Below, piece after piece: positions 44,271 through 53,654 of a stretch of 64,000 nt of DNA. Within the stretch, counting starts at the first letter, position 1. The number at the start of each line of letters is the position of its first letter. Made by a program: the position numbers and the translations under genes. Under the pieces are notes generated by a model, which made no database searches, was not told the origin of the DNA, and worked only from the letters and a program-made list of their open reading frames with translations. Location of the stretch: positions 769,296 through 833,295 of the forward strand of contig JANQQL010000010.1 of the NCBI GenBank assembly GCA_028289345.1, written 5' to 3'. The stretch is from Planctomycetota bacterium (GTDB lineage Bacteria; Planctomycetota; B15-G4; SIAN01).

Positions 44271-45578
44271 TCACAGAACCCGGCGCGGACGCACTCCGAC
44301 ATTGGCTAGCAGCAGCCCCGTCACCAGCGCCGCGGCAATCAACACCCCCTGAAACGCGGTGTCGATCCCCCGCAGCGCATCGAGCTCCAAGAAAGACACC
44401 AAGCTCCGAAAGCTCACACTCCCCGGCACCATCAAGAGGATCCCAGGAATCATGGTCACTGCCGAAGGACGGTTCACGACACGGGCATAGAGGTTGCTGA
44501 CCACTCCGACGGCCAGGGCCCCCATGCACAATCCGAGGTCGGCCCCGAACATCTGGTCCCCGAAGGTGGCCGCGCCATAGCCCAGGACCCCCACCACGAT
44601 CATGCTCGGGACATGTCGGGGATGGGCGCGCAGAGAAAACGACAGCATGCAGGTCGCCACCAACGCCGCGACCGCTCCCACCCATGGCAACACTTCCGGC
44701 ACCGGGAGGGTTGAGAACCTCGGCGGGAGCAACTCTCGAGACAGGGCCACGCCAAAGATCGCGGAGAAGAGAATCGTCGCCGCCCCCATCAAACGGGCGG
44801 TCCCGGCCAGGATGTTCACCGTGGCGAGCTCTTTGACGGCAAGTGTGATGGTCAGACCGGGCATCAGACCAATCAGACCGCTGACCAAGATGATGTCGTA
44901 ACGAGCCGGTGGCAGGACTCTCGTCACCACCGCGGCCAACAAACTAGCGACGAATCCGCAGGCAAAGTCGAGCATGCGACGGGTGCCCACCCGCCGCGAG
45001 TTCACCTCGCCAAGTGCTCCGACCACGAGGCCCACGACTCCGGCCGCCAAGAACTCGCGCCAGCCTCCCAGAAACAGAAGGGCGAACGCTGCGGAGGCTC
45101 CCGCGTTGAACAAGGCCATGAGTCCGCTTCCGTAGCGCCGACGACCGGCCAGGGTTCGATGGATTCGTGCCGTTCCGATTTGCGGAGCAATCTCTCCAGA
45201 AGCAACCTCCTGGATGACCTGATCGATCGCCACGAGTCGCTCCAAATGAACCCCGGTGACCGGAACCCGACGCATGTACGTCCGAGCATCCCAGCCTTCT
45301 CCGAACGTGGCGGTCACCGCGGTGGGAAGAGAAGAAAACTGGCACAAGATCCCCAGACTCCGACCGCATTCCTCCATGGCACGCTCGACCTGATGGGCTG
45401 GCGTTCCGTAGGAGCTGAGAGCAACCGCCGCCTCCATGAGAAACATGGCTTGGGCCGCAGCCTCCTGCTCACGGGGTCCACGGGGACTCCCGTGTCGCAC
45501 GTCCTTTCCGAAAATCAATTCCTCCGGCGACCGAGCAAGAAGCGCCGGCGATTGCGGTGTGTTCGAGGGGGGCATCAT
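44271..45578 (-). CDS. thrE: ThrE-family threonine/serine exporter
   Basis: The 435-residue protein has both halves of the ThrE fold. The N-terminal part (AMFLMEAAVALSSYGTPAHQ, ILCQFSSLPTAVTATFGEGW, AIDQVIQEVASGEIAPQIG) precedes five spans. A second set of five spans includes ILVSGLIGLMPGLTITLAVK, VKELATVNILAGTARLMGAA, and the late GILLMVPGSVSFRSLVSFLE motif. The family exports threonine and serine using the proton gradient. The start ATG 45578 has AGGA about seven bases upstream. A perfect terminator hairpin ends just before that ribosome site, with an apparent antiterminator and a Val-rich leader frame upstream, pointing to attenuation. Confidence 0.88.
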   Translation of the reverse strand: MMPPSNTPQSPALLARSPEELIFGKDVRHGSPRGPREQEAAAQAMFLMEAAVALSSYGTPAHQVERAMEECGRSLGILCQFSSLPTAVTATFGEGWDARTYMRRVPVTGVHLERLVAIDQVIQEVASGEIAPQIGTARIHRTLAGRRRYGSGLMALFNAGASAAFALLFLGGWREFLAAGVVGLVVGALGEVNSRRVGTRRMLDFACGFVASLLAAVVTRVLPPARYDIILVSGLIGLMPGLTITLAVKELATVNILAGTARLMGAATILFSAIFGVALSRELLPPRFSTLPVPEVLPWVGAVAALVATCMLSFSLRAHPRHVPSMIVVGVLGYGAATFGDQMFGADLGLCMGALAVGVVSNLYARVVNRPSAVTMIPGILLMVPGSVSFRSLVSFLELDALRGIDTAFQGVLIAAALVTGLLLANVGVRPRRVL

Positions 45579-45590
45579 TTCTGTCCTGGC

Positions 45591-45627
45591 AAAAAAGAAG
45601 CGGCCCGCACGGTTTCGTGCGGGCCGC
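45591..45627 (-). terminator. Intrinsic terminator just before the exporter gene
   Basis: In minus-strand sense, GCGGCCCGCACG and CGTGCGGGCCGC form a perfect 12-base stem with an AAAC loop, followed by TTCTTTTTT. The T-tract ends about 12 bases before the start codon, with only the ribosome site between. That position is typical of an attenuator rather than of a gene end, though it could also end transcription from the gene at 45948. Confidence 0.8.
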
Positions 45628-45656
45628 CGAAGGTCACTGAGAAGAAGAACGACCGG

Positions 45657-45794
45657 CTAGGGCCCGCACACTCCCCGAGGGAGCCAAACGAGGACAAAGA
45701 CGACCACGCGAATTCGCGGAGAACACGCGACCTGGTCGGCAGGCGCGTGATCCTGGCAAGGAAGCTGGCGTGAATGGTCGTTTCGAAGGTTCAT
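45657..45794 (-). CDS. Putative Val-rich leader peptide
   Basis: A 45-residue frame from ATG 45794 has no ribosome site, but its ATG would lie about three bases from the predicted transcription start (leaderless). It contains RVVVFVLVWLP near the end, six Val or Leu codons in a short run, and then stops at TAG within the antiterminator segment. This fits ribosome-mediated attenuation. It may equally be a chance frame. Confidence 0.3.
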   Translation of the reverse strand: MNLRNDHSRQLPCQDHAPADQVACSPRIRVVVFVLVWLPRGVCGP

Positions 45795-45947
45795 GAGGTC
45801 GGAATGGTAGATCGCGCCTGCGGGCTGTCAACCCTGTGTCGGTGGCGCTTCCTCGTGGCACTCAGGAGATTCACGGTCCCGTGTCGCGGCGGGCGGCCGG
45901 AGTCGACCCGACCACCCGCTGCTGTCAACGACGGGGCAGCGACACCC

Positions 45948-48900
45948 TCACGGCGAGGGTGTCAGCACGACCATCTCCGACTGGATGGAATCCGGGAAGC
46001 TCCAGCGCTGGTAAGCCTTCTTGGCCGTCTTGGTTGGAAGGACGGGATCAAGATCCATGGGATCCAAGACGTAGGTCCCGACCACCCCTGACTCGAGGGG
46101 AATGACGCACTCAATAAACAAGACGAGGTCCTTCTTGGAAGATGACAAGGCACCGCCGGGGTCCAATTCCGTCTCGGAAATCGAGAACGACAGGTGCGTC
46201 TCACCTTGGGCGTTCGTTGGCGGAGCCAGCAAGAACGTCGGTCCGGAAGAACCAGTGAACGCTTGCATTCCAGTCCCACCGCCAGTGATCTCGCCTTGCA
46301 CTTTCAGGGAGTTCACCTTGCTGCTTCCCATCTCGGGCTGGTAGTTGTCGAACTTCTCCGAGTTCTTGACGGCCCCGTTCTCGCCATTGACTGGGTTGCG
46401 GCGGGTCCGAACCGTCAATCCCGCAACAACGATCCGCCCTTCCGGGTGGGCATTCGAGTCCTGGGTGTCGAACTTGTAGTCCACCCCGACCTTCACTCGG
46501 AAATCGATGCGCCCGTTGGCAGTGACCGGAGCCGGATCGTGCTCCATCGACGTCGTGATGATCAACTGCTCCGACTCCTCATCGACCCAGTTTGGTTCCG
46601 CTGGCCGATCAAGGTCTCTCAGGAACGGCTTGGTCTGCACGGCGAGGACTTCCTGCTGACTCGGATTTCCATTGCGGTCGAATACCGTGATGACTGGCAC
46701 GTGGACACTCGGCAATGGCTGCCCTTGCGCAGGCGGCAGGCCGGGATTGTCCGCAAACACGGGAGAGGTGGGACGAAGACCGGAAACAATGATCGATCTC
46801 CCCGTGGCATACTCATCACTCGACTGGACGACGCCGTCCGGGTAGCAGATCACCTCGTAGCGCGTGGGCTCATCCGTGATCCAAGAAATTCGAGCGACCT
46901 TTCCTGACTCCCATTGCAAAGTCGGAGGAGTCACGAATCCAGGGGGATCCTGATCATTCACGAATCCACTTGGACGTCTCGGGAAGAAGTCGTTCTGATT
47001 CCGCTTTCCATCCATGTCGTAGTCAATGGCGAATCGGTCGGCCATCCCCATGGGGAGCCCCACAAAGACATTCCATTCATCCGCGTCCTGGGTCGCCAAG
47101 GCCTGCACCACGAAATCATTGAACGAACGCGGGCTCACGTTGACGTCTTCCGCAATGAACAGCTGCGTTGCAAGATCGTAAGACCATCTCATCGACTCCA
47201 GCGATCCACCCACATGGGAGACACCGTAGACGGCGATACTGCAGTGACGGTCCGCGGCTTGTGCGACGAGGTAGTTCTCGATCTCCGTCGTCAGCACACT
47301 GTTCGCAGCGGTCGTCGGGTTCAACAGAAACGCTCGATGGCTCGCTGGCGCAATCCCCTGATCCAACTGTCGCAGCAAGGAGGTGATGTCCTCTGCCGCC
47401 TGGTCGATTTCAGCGGGTGGATTCGGGAGGTTTTCGAAGACCGCGCGGACAAAGACACCGAGGTCCTGAACGAGACCAGCATGGGTCAGTCCAGTACCCA
47501 AGAATGAAACGTCGTCGATATCCGGAGCGGCAGGCATCTCCTTCCGCCAGAGTTCATGAAAAGGTGCGACTTTCCGATGCCCGCGCCGTGGTTCGAAAAC
47601 GTCCGTATCCGGGAAGATGTCATTCATGGTCCCGGTGGGCAACATGTGGCAGTCGACGCATTTGAACTTTCCGCGGAGGTTATTGAATGTGAAGAAGTCA
47701 TCCAGCCCCTGCAGGGCCGCGGAGTCTTCAATCTCCCGCCCTTTCGGCTGCTCAGGATTCGCCGGGTTTCGAATGGAAAAGACGAAGTCTTCGAACTTCT
47801 CGAAATCTTCATCGGTCGGCTCAATGCCGCCGAGCAGTTCCCGAATGGCCGGTTTGAAATCGCGCAGGCTGCGCTCGCCGCGCCAGTGAAAAGGCGGCAG
47901 CCGCTCGAGTCCGGCCAGCGTCTGGGTCGCCATGGGTCCCTTGTTGTCCTCGGGCCCCGCGGAGAGATTCCACGCCAACGCATCAGACCGGCCTTCGATA
48001 TGGCAACTCGCACACGAGACGTCACCGAGCCGAGAGTTGTCAGCGTCGTAGAACATCTCTCGCCCTTCCGCGACGGAGTTCGGTGTCGGATCGTAGCGGA
48101 GGTAGAAAGTCTCCACGGGAGGACTCTCGGAACTTTGAACGTTGATCTTCTCTACCGTGTTCGTGCCCCAGCAGTAAACGAAGGCTTCCGTTTCATTGTT
48201 GCTCAGCACGATGCCACGAGGAATGGAGCCATCAGGCAGGTCCCAGGCGCCTGTCAGAGTCCCATCTCCAGAGGTCGGAGAAACCTGCGCAGGGACCGCA
48301 ACCACATTGTCGCTGAGGAGCCCCGTGATGTACGCCGTTCCGGTTGTGCTGAACGTTAGCCCATAGGGCTGGGCAACCCGGATCCCGCCCCATTGGTTGG
48401 GAGGACGAAACTCCAGAGGAATGTGTTCGTAGGGGGCATTCCCGTTCCAAGGAGTGATGGTGATGCGGTTGTCGATGAAATCTCCACTGAGATGCGGTTC
48501 GGTCTGACGGGCAGGATCCGCATTGTCGGCGTCCGTATTGAGCTGCCAGATCTCACCCGTCGCGGGATTCCTCCCGAGAGCGAATAGCGTGGTCCCGGTA
48601 CTCGTCGCAAACACAGACACGTTCTCGGACCCCGGAGTGGGATCAATCAGGAACAGATCTTCATCGGGAAGCGTGTACGTGACCGGCTGCCCTCCTTCCA
48701 TTCCTTGCACAGAGAATGGAACCACCGCTTCGTTCGCGTCGATGAAACTACCGTCGGCTCGGGTTCCGTTGCCTGAGTTCAACGGGGCGACGAGGACTCT
48801 TCGAAGTCGATCAAACGCCATGAACAACGGATGCTTGATCAAGAAGTCAGGGTCATTGTTCAAGGAGTAGACACGGTGAATGGTGATCGGATCTTGGGAA

Positions 48901-49475
48901 ATGTCGAACTGGATGACGGCGTCGGATCCAGAGCAGGACACGAACAAACGATCGTTGATCTCATCTAGCAAGAGATCGCCCGGCTCGGCAAGCACCGGGT
49001 CATCGAAACTCAAACGGGTCTCGATGACCTGCAGAACCGTTCCGTCCGCTGCACTCATGCGAACGATGACGTAGCTCCCCCGGCAAGCAACAACCAGCTC
49101 ATCTCCTCCTGGCCGCTCCCAATACGCAATGGATACGGGATTCCATGGAGTCGGAAAGATGTCTTCCGGCGTGTCTTGAGATGTCCCTCCAAGGAACCGT
49201 TCAACCGTGCTGTTGTGGGTATTCACGACGAAAATCTCGTCGGTTCCCGGCTTTCGCACAATCGGTCGAATTGGCACATGACCGAGATTGATCCACGATC
49301 CCTCGATGTTGTCCATGAGAAGGTCCGCGAAGGCGGGATCGGTCACTGTGGGATCTTTGTACGTCGTCGTCACCGGGGAGGACGGAGTGGACTGGCCCCA
49401 GGTCGTTCCGCCAAGCGCGGGAAACAGAGCGAGCAACGCATACCATCGAAAACGTGTGGTCGAAGGTCTCAACAT
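45948..49475 (-). CDS. Large secreted propeller protein with two c-type haem motifs
   Basis: The product is 1175 residues from ATG 49475 (GAGGA seven bases upstream). A signal peptide (WYALLALFPALGGTTWGQ) is followed by a YVTN-like beta-propeller over about 40-460 (DEIFVVNTHNSTVERFLGG, DLLLDEINDRLFVSCSGSDA, RGIVLSNNETEAFVYCWGTN). A cytochrome-c-peroxidase-like section then has CASCH (about 487-491) and CVDCH (about 604-608), both CxxCH haem sites, with MATQTLAGLERLPPFHWRGE. The C-terminal part has beta-rich modules (IAVSHVG-like AVYGVSHVGGSLESMRWSYD). Such proteins occur as surface redox or ligand proteins in planctomycetes. It is divergent from the VCBS gene at 49929. Confidence 0.8.
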   Translation of the reverse strand: MLRPSTTRFRWYALLALFPALGGTTWGQSTPSSPVTTTYKDPTVTDPAFADLLMDNIEGSWINLGHVPIRPIVRKPGTDEIFVVNTHNSTVERFLGGTSQDTPEDIFPTPWNPVSIAYWERPGGDELVVACRGSYVIVRMSAADGTVLQVIETRLSFDDPVLAEPGDLLLDEINDRLFVSCSGSDAVIQFDISQDPITIHRVYSLNNDPDFLIKHPLFMAFDRLRRVLVAPLNSGNGTRADGSFIDANEAVVPFSVQGMEGGQPVTYTLPDEDLFLIDPTPGSENVSVFATSTGTTLFALGRNPATGEIWQLNTDADNADPARQTEPHLSGDFIDNRITITPWNGNAPYEHIPLEFRPPNQWGGIRVAQPYGLTFSTTGTAYITGLLSDNVVAVPAQVSPTSGDGTLTGAWDLPDGSIPRGIVLSNNETEAFVYCWGTNTVEKINVQSSESPPVETFYLRYDPTPNSVAEGREMFYDADNSRLGDVSCASCHIEGRSDALAWNLSAGPEDNKGPMATQTLAGLERLPPFHWRGERSLRDFKPAIRELLGGIEPTDEDFEKFEDFVFSIRNPANPEQPKGREIEDSAALQGLDDFFTFNNLRGKFKCVDCHMLPTGTMNDIFPDTDVFEPRRGHRKVAPFHELWRKEMPAAPDIDDVSFLGTGLTHAGLVQDLGVFVRAVFENLPNPPAEIDQAAEDITSLLRQLDQGIAPASHRAFLLNPTTAANSVLTTEIENYLVAQAADRHCSIAVYGVSHVGGSLESMRWSYDLATQLFIAEDVNVSPRSFNDFVVQALATQDADEWNVFVGLPMGMADRFAIDYDMDGKRNQNDFFPRRPSGFVNDQDPPGFVTPPTLQWESGKVARISWITDEPTRYEVICYPDGVVQSSDEYATGRSIIVSGLRPTSPVFADNPGLPPAQGQPLPSVHVPVITVFDRNGNPSQQEVLAVQTKPFLRDLDRPAEPNWVDEESEQLIITTSMEHDPAPVTANGRIDFRVKVGVDYKFDTQDSNAHPEGRIVVAGLTVRTRRNPVNGENGAVKNSEKFDNYQPEMGSSKVNSLKVQGEITGGGTGMQAFTGSSGPTFLLAPPTNAQGETHLSFSISETELDPGGALSSSKKDLVLFIECVIPLESGVVGTYVLDPMDLDPVLPTKTAKKAYQRWSFPDSIQSEMVVLTPSP

Positions 49476-49928
49476 GGCAAGTCCTCGAGAATCGGAATCC
49501 AAGAATCCGAGTCATCGATGCTGGTGCCACGCGACTTCACCGATCGCGCGACCACAGACATTCCAAGGCAATGACTCCTCGAGAATCCGTCAGGACCAGC
49601 GGTCTCAGTCGAAGAGATTTCGATCGTTTCGGTTTTCCGAGGGAGTGCCCGCGCTTCACCGATCAACTCGCCCGACAATCCGTCCACGGCCTCGCCTTGG
49701 AACCGAGGGAACGTCACGCGTTCGGGGGATGTTCGGGAAGGAGGACCCTTCTTTCCCCGAAAGCTCTCGACAGGGAATGCCCATCATCGGGAGATCGATA
49801 CAATCCAGGTCTCGGAGCCGAATGGAATCGTCTTCACACCTCGCTGGTGTTGACGACTTCCACTCGCCACTCCGATTGTCATTGCATCGTTCGGCGCAGC
49901 TCTCACTCCCTCCACGGAGATTGACTCG
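49476..49928. promoter_or_regulatory. Divergent promoter region of haem-propeller and VCBS genes
   Basis: About 450 bases between two outward-facing genes. No supported gene; promoters for both are expected. I found no convincing consensus pair. Confidence 0.3.
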
Positions 49929-52625
49929 ATGAACGCTTCCCAGTCTTCCCGTATCGCACTCGTTTCACTGATGGCCATCACTGTCTTGCAGAGTCACAGC
50001 TTCAGTCAAGAAGAGAGCACGCCGTTCGATGCGGCCGTGGTCGCATTCAGCGACCAGGAGCAGATCGAACGGATCCTCGACTGGGACGGGGATGGTGATC
50101 AGGATGCCATCGGATGGTGGTGGACCGATGACGTGTACCGGACCATTCGAATTCAAGGCTATCGAAACGACTCCCGCGGAAGACTGAGCCCGAGTTGGGA
50201 AGCAAGACTCAGCGCCCGGCGAACGGCAATGCACTCGGCGGTGGGCGAGTTCACCGGAGATGACCGAGACGATCTGCTTCTGAGCACGAACCGGAGCCAG
50301 ATCCACCTGATTCCTGGGTCCGGCGATTCGACGCCCTCCATCGAACTCGTCGCAGAAGCCAACGGATTCATGGCCGGTCTCGCGGCCGGAGACTTCAATG
50401 CCGACGGTCTGACCGACTTCGCATCCTTCGACGGCTCGGTCCATGTTTACTTGAACACTGGTTCCGGCTTCACCAAGAGCGACACTGACTGCTGCGTGGA
50501 TGTGCCGTCGTTCCGGGATGATCTGCTGAAGAGCGCGGCGTGGGACGAACAGGCCGGCGATGACCTCATCCTTAGCCTGCCCGGGGAACTGACCCTGTTG
50601 CCGGTCAAGAACGGCGTGATCGGGGAACCGATCACCTGGACCCACGGCATCGATGCGAATCTTCACACCGTGGCGGGAGATGTGGATGGAGATCGCGATG
50701 TCGACATCGTCCTCTTCGGCAAGAGCTCTTCCGACTGGTCGAAGGAGCGCTACGAGATTCTCCGCCAGACCAGACCCGGGATTTTCATCCTGGAGCCTCC
50801 GGAGGTCGGAGGACCGGCCACCGACTTCGCCGATGTGGACGGCGACGGGGACCTGGACGGAGTTTGCTGCGGAGGCGGCGGCGGCGGTCCCCGTTTGGTA
50901 AGCAACGACAGCTACTCCCCGTTCCAGATCTCGATCAATGATGGCACCGGCCAGTTCGCGCCAGCGTTCTCCATTGCGGGTCTCGGAGCTCATCACCTGG
51001 CCGGTGCCCAAGACTTGGATGCGGACGGTGATCTCGATCTCGTCGGCGGCCGATGCATCTACTTCAGTCGAGGAGGGATCCGCAAGGCTCCCAGTCAGCC
51101 ACTCGATCTTCCCTTCCCCGGGATTGTCAGTGATCGAGCACTGAGCGATTTGGAAGGCGACCAGGACCTCGACTACAACGTCGGGATCAACACTCTGGCA
51201 GTCAATCAAGGAGACGGCTTTGCCCACCCCGTCGGGTTGAGTTACGAGCCGCCCGCCTCACCCCGGAGTTACGTCGGCCCCGGATTCCCCGGGGATTTCG
51301 ATGGGGACGGGGACGTCGACCTCATCGTGAGCCGAAAGCACAACGGGGCATTCGAGCAGATGCAGTTCCTCGTCAATGAAGGAGGGCGCTTCGTCGACGG
51401 CGGTGCTGCAGGGCCACCCGGTGTGGACTTCAACGTCACTTCCGCATCCATCGCCGATCACCACAAAGATCGTCCCGACACAGCCATCGTGGCGGACGGT
51501 GATGGGGATGGCGACCTAGACTTGTTCGTCAACCAGATCCCATACGGAGGTCTCTACGTCGGGTGGAGGATGTGGCACAACGACGGGACCGGATACTTCG
51601 ACAAGTCGACGCGCACCGGAAGCCAAGTGGCCCACGTCCTCGCCGTGGCGGATTTTTCGGGAGACGGATTGCCCGACGTCATCGTTCAAGACTGGACTTC
51701 GACGTCGGTGGTGTTTGGCCAGGGGAATGGGGTCTTCTCGCCCCCAGTGAGCATCGCTCCTGATCTGAATCTGTTCGCCGACCTGGATCGAGTCGTCGCC
51801 GCAGACCTAGACCGGGACGGAGATGTCGATCTGTTGGCAATCAACGGCGACCAGCGCGCCACTCCCTATGTATTTCGAAACAACGGTGACGGGACATTCG
51901 AACAGGATGCGCCCATTGATGGAGTAACTCTGGCGGGAACCCACCGAGACGGAAGCTTGCAGCGCGTCTTCGTCCATGACATCAACGACGACGGTCGAGT
52001 GGACTTTCTGGCCGGCCCGACGGAAACAATCGACGACGCCTTTTCCTTCGACCGAATGGGGTATGCGATCTACCTCCAAGATCGCGACGGCTCCTTTCGG
52101 TTCGCAGTCAACCAACTGGTCGATGGCGCCGCCCTGGCGGACATGGACGGCGATGGGGACCCGGATCTGATCGGGAGGTCCCTCACTCCCGGCACCCGTT
52201 GGCACGGCCCGAGTGCAGGCTCTCGAAGGCAGTACGGACAAGGCGTCGAAGGAACGGGACAGGTGGTCCCGACCCTGGGAGCAACCGGACCGTTCCGTCC
52301 CGGTGAAACTCTCACCTTGAAGCTCTCCGGCACCGTGGGCGGGTCGTTCGCGCTGTTGGCCGTGGGTGCCGAGGAGACCGCGCTGACACTCCAACCGCAC
52401 CGACCGGAACTTCTTTGCTACACGTTCCCCTGGATCGTGACCCACGTCATGCCCACCGGCGGCGCCGAAAGCCGCGCGGCAGACGGCTCCGTGACATGGA
52501 AGGTTCGCATCTCCGACGACATGCCCGCTGCCCAGCTCTACCACCAGTGCTTCGTGGCCGACGCGGCCGCACCACACCGAATCGCCACGACCAACGGGCT
52601 CGAACTCACCTACGGAGAGCTGTGA
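49929..52625 (+). CDS. Large secreted VCBS/FG-GAP protein
   Basis: The 898-residue protein has GGAG nine bases before ATG 49929 and a signal peptide (IALVSLMAITVLQSHSFS). It has more than ten VCBS-type calcium loops: ILDWDGDGDQDAIGWWWTD, AAGDFNADGLTDFASFDG, VAGDVDGDRDVDIVLFGKSS, DFADVDGDGDLDGVCCGGGG, AQDLDADGDLDLVGGRCI, DFDGDGDVDLIVSRKHNG, VADFSGDGLPDVIVQDWT, and AADLDRDGDVDLLAINGD. A CCGGGGGG insertion is unusual. The C-terminal beta-rich module (RPGETLTLKLSGTVGGSFAL) resembles those of the smaller FG-GAP proteins here. It is probably extracellular and calcium-dependent. It converges on the AhpD-like gene. Confidence 0.85.
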   Translation: MNASQSSRIALVSLMAITVLQSHSFSQEESTPFDAAVVAFSDQEQIERILDWDGDGDQDAIGWWWTDDVYRTIRIQGYRNDSRGRLSPSWEARLSARRTAMHSAVGEFTGDDRDDLLLSTNRSQIHLIPGSGDSTPSIELVAEANGFMAGLAAGDFNADGLTDFASFDGSVHVYLNTGSGFTKSDTDCCVDVPSFRDDLLKSAAWDEQAGDDLILSLPGELTLLPVKNGVIGEPITWTHGIDANLHTVAGDVDGDRDVDIVLFGKSSSDWSKERYEILRQTRPGIFILEPPEVGGPATDFADVDGDGDLDGVCCGGGGGGPRLVSNDSYSPFQISINDGTGQFAPAFSIAGLGAHHLAGAQDLDADGDLDLVGGRCIYFSRGGIRKAPSQPLDLPFPGIVSDRALSDLEGDQDLDYNVGINTLAVNQGDGFAHPVGLSYEPPASPRSYVGPGFPGDFDGDGDVDLIVSRKHNGAFEQMQFLVNEGGRFVDGGAAGPPGVDFNVTSASIADHHKDRPDTAIVADGDGDGDLDLFVNQIPYGGLYVGWRMWHNDGTGYFDKSTRTGSQVAHVLAVADFSGDGLPDVIVQDWTSTSVVFGQGNGVFSPPVSIAPDLNLFADLDRVVAADLDRDGDVDLLAINGDQRATPYVFRNNGDGTFEQDAPIDGVTLAGTHRDGSLQRVFVHDINDDGRVDFLAGPTETIDDAFSFDRMGYAIYLQDRDGSFRFAVNQLVDGAALADMDGDGDPDLIGRSLTPGTRWHGPSAGSRRQYGQGVEGTGQVVPTLGATGPFRPGETLTLKLSGTVGGSFALLAVGAEETALTLQPHRPELLCYTFPWIVTHVMPTGGAESRAADGSVTWKVRISDDMPAAQLYHQCFVADAAAPHRIATTNGLELTYGEL

Positions 52626-52640
52626 GCGGAACTCAACGGC

Positions 52641-52671
52641 GCCAGGGGCCGTCCGCAATCCGGCCCCTGGC
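52641..52671. terminator. Hairpin between converging VCBS and AhpD-like genes
   Basis: GCCAGGGGCCG and CGGCCCCTGGC form a perfect 11-base stem around a nine-base loop. No T-tract follows, so it may be a bidirectional terminator or a transcript-end structure. Confidence 0.5.
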
Positions 52672-52697
52672 TCCGCCCAAACTCTTCCCCCAACCCA

Positions 52698-53099
52698 CTA
52701 GTCCGGATTCGCCACTTCGAGAGTCTCGGGAGTGACATCGTGGGTCAGGCCAATGGCCTTGTTGAAGGTGTTGTAAGCGCTCATCATGGCCGAGACTTCG
52801 ATCGCGCCGGTGACTTCCGCTTCGCTGGCACCCGCCTTCAGAGCCAAGGCACGGTGAGCGTGGAGACAGTAGCTACAGCCATTGGCCGCGCTGACCGCGG
52901 TCGCAATCAACTGGCGGCACTTCTCGTCGAGATTTGCCCCCGCCGTTTGATCCAAATTCAACACTGCCTCGAGAAACGCGCCGCTCCGTCCCATCGCCTG
53001 ATATGTCTCAGGAAGCGTTCCCAGGGAGCGTTGAATGCGGTCCTGAGCCTGACGGGCTCGGTCATCTCCCTGCCGGTCGTAGAGTTTCACGTAAGCCAT
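52698..53099 (-). CDS. Carboxymuconolactone decarboxylase/AhpD-like protein
   Basis: The 133-residue protein has the CMD/AhpD helical core: EKCRQLIATAVSAANGCSYC with Cys75 and Cys78, then LHAHRALALKAGASEAEV with His82, and VSAMMSAYNTFNKAIGLTHD. Cys75-x2-Cys78-x3-His82 is the AhpD-type catalytic motif, used as a peroxidase or disulfide reductant. The start has GAGAGGA about 11 bases upstream. It is a single-domain protein of usual length. It may complement the other redox protein, the selenocysteine peroxiredoxin-like gene, but they are far apart. Confidence 0.85.
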   Translation of the reverse strand: MAYVKLYDRQGDDRARQAQDRIQRSLGTLPETYQAMGRSGAFLEAVLNLDQTAGANLDEKCRQLIATAVSAANGCSYCLHAHRALALKAGASEAEVTGAIEVSAMMSAYNTFNKAIGLTHDVTPETLEVANPD

Positions 53100-53654
53100 C
53101 TTCGATCAGTTCCTCTCTCGCCACTCGGTCGACGGTTCATCGGATCGAGAACTTCTTCTTCAGTACATCGAGCACCGGGGAAGTCGCCGCGACGGCACCA
53201 ACGAGTTCGAGAGAACTGGTTGCTGTGTCATCGCTTCTTGCTCCCCAGGGATTTCGATGGGAGAACGCGCTTCACGTTCCGTCCTGGTGGGACGCAGAAC
53301 CGGGACGAGTCTTACTTCGACGACGCAGAAAAACTGGCGAGACCTGGATGAGAGTGGGAATGAGGAATGCGTTCACCGCCGAACGCATGGCTCTGGCCCC
53401 CTTCCCCGACGCCGGCTCAGTCGTCCGAGGAAGTCCGACCGGTGTTACCCGAACGATGTTTCTTGGTCCCGCCCCTCTCTGTACGCCCAAGATGTCCCGG
53501 TCAAGCCCGGAGCCCTCTTGGCCCACGAATGAGCCCCAAGACCTCATGCTTGCACCGCTCCCTCCGAGAGTCATCCGTGTCAGGTGAGCCCATTGGATCG
53601 CAGGCATCGGCGAAGTCTCCGAACATTCAAGAGATTCGATCCAGGGGCCTCTTC
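53100..53654. other. Intergenic region right of the AhpD-like gene
   Basis: About 550 bases. Open frames on both strands overlap and none has a credible start or product. I see no tRNA, hairpin or attachment-site-like repeat. The region may mark the left edge of a possible island that holds the next two genes. Confidence 0.4.

Larger units (their letters stand above)
45579..45947 (-). promoter_or_regulatory. Leader region of the exporter gene, attenuator-like
   Basis: On the minus strand a promoter (TTGACA at 45826-45831, 16-base spacer, TACCAT at 45804-45809) would give a leader of about 220 bases. It has a 45-codon leader frame whose end (GTGTGCGGGCC, 45661-45671) can pair with the 5' arm of the terminator at 45591-45627, preventing terminator formation. 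All three parts are visible; their use is inferred. Confidence 0.5.

Noticed and set aside
45591..45627. Terminator serving only the upstream haem-propeller gene
   Set aside because: It lies over 300 bases past that gene's stop and just before the exporter's ribosome site, with a matching antiterminator; attenuation is the better reading, although shared use cannot be excluded.
52934..53587. 217-residue plus-strand frame across the AhpD-like gene
   Set aside because: It overlaps the well-supported AhpD-like gene and reads as Ser/Pro/Arg-rich noise beyond it.
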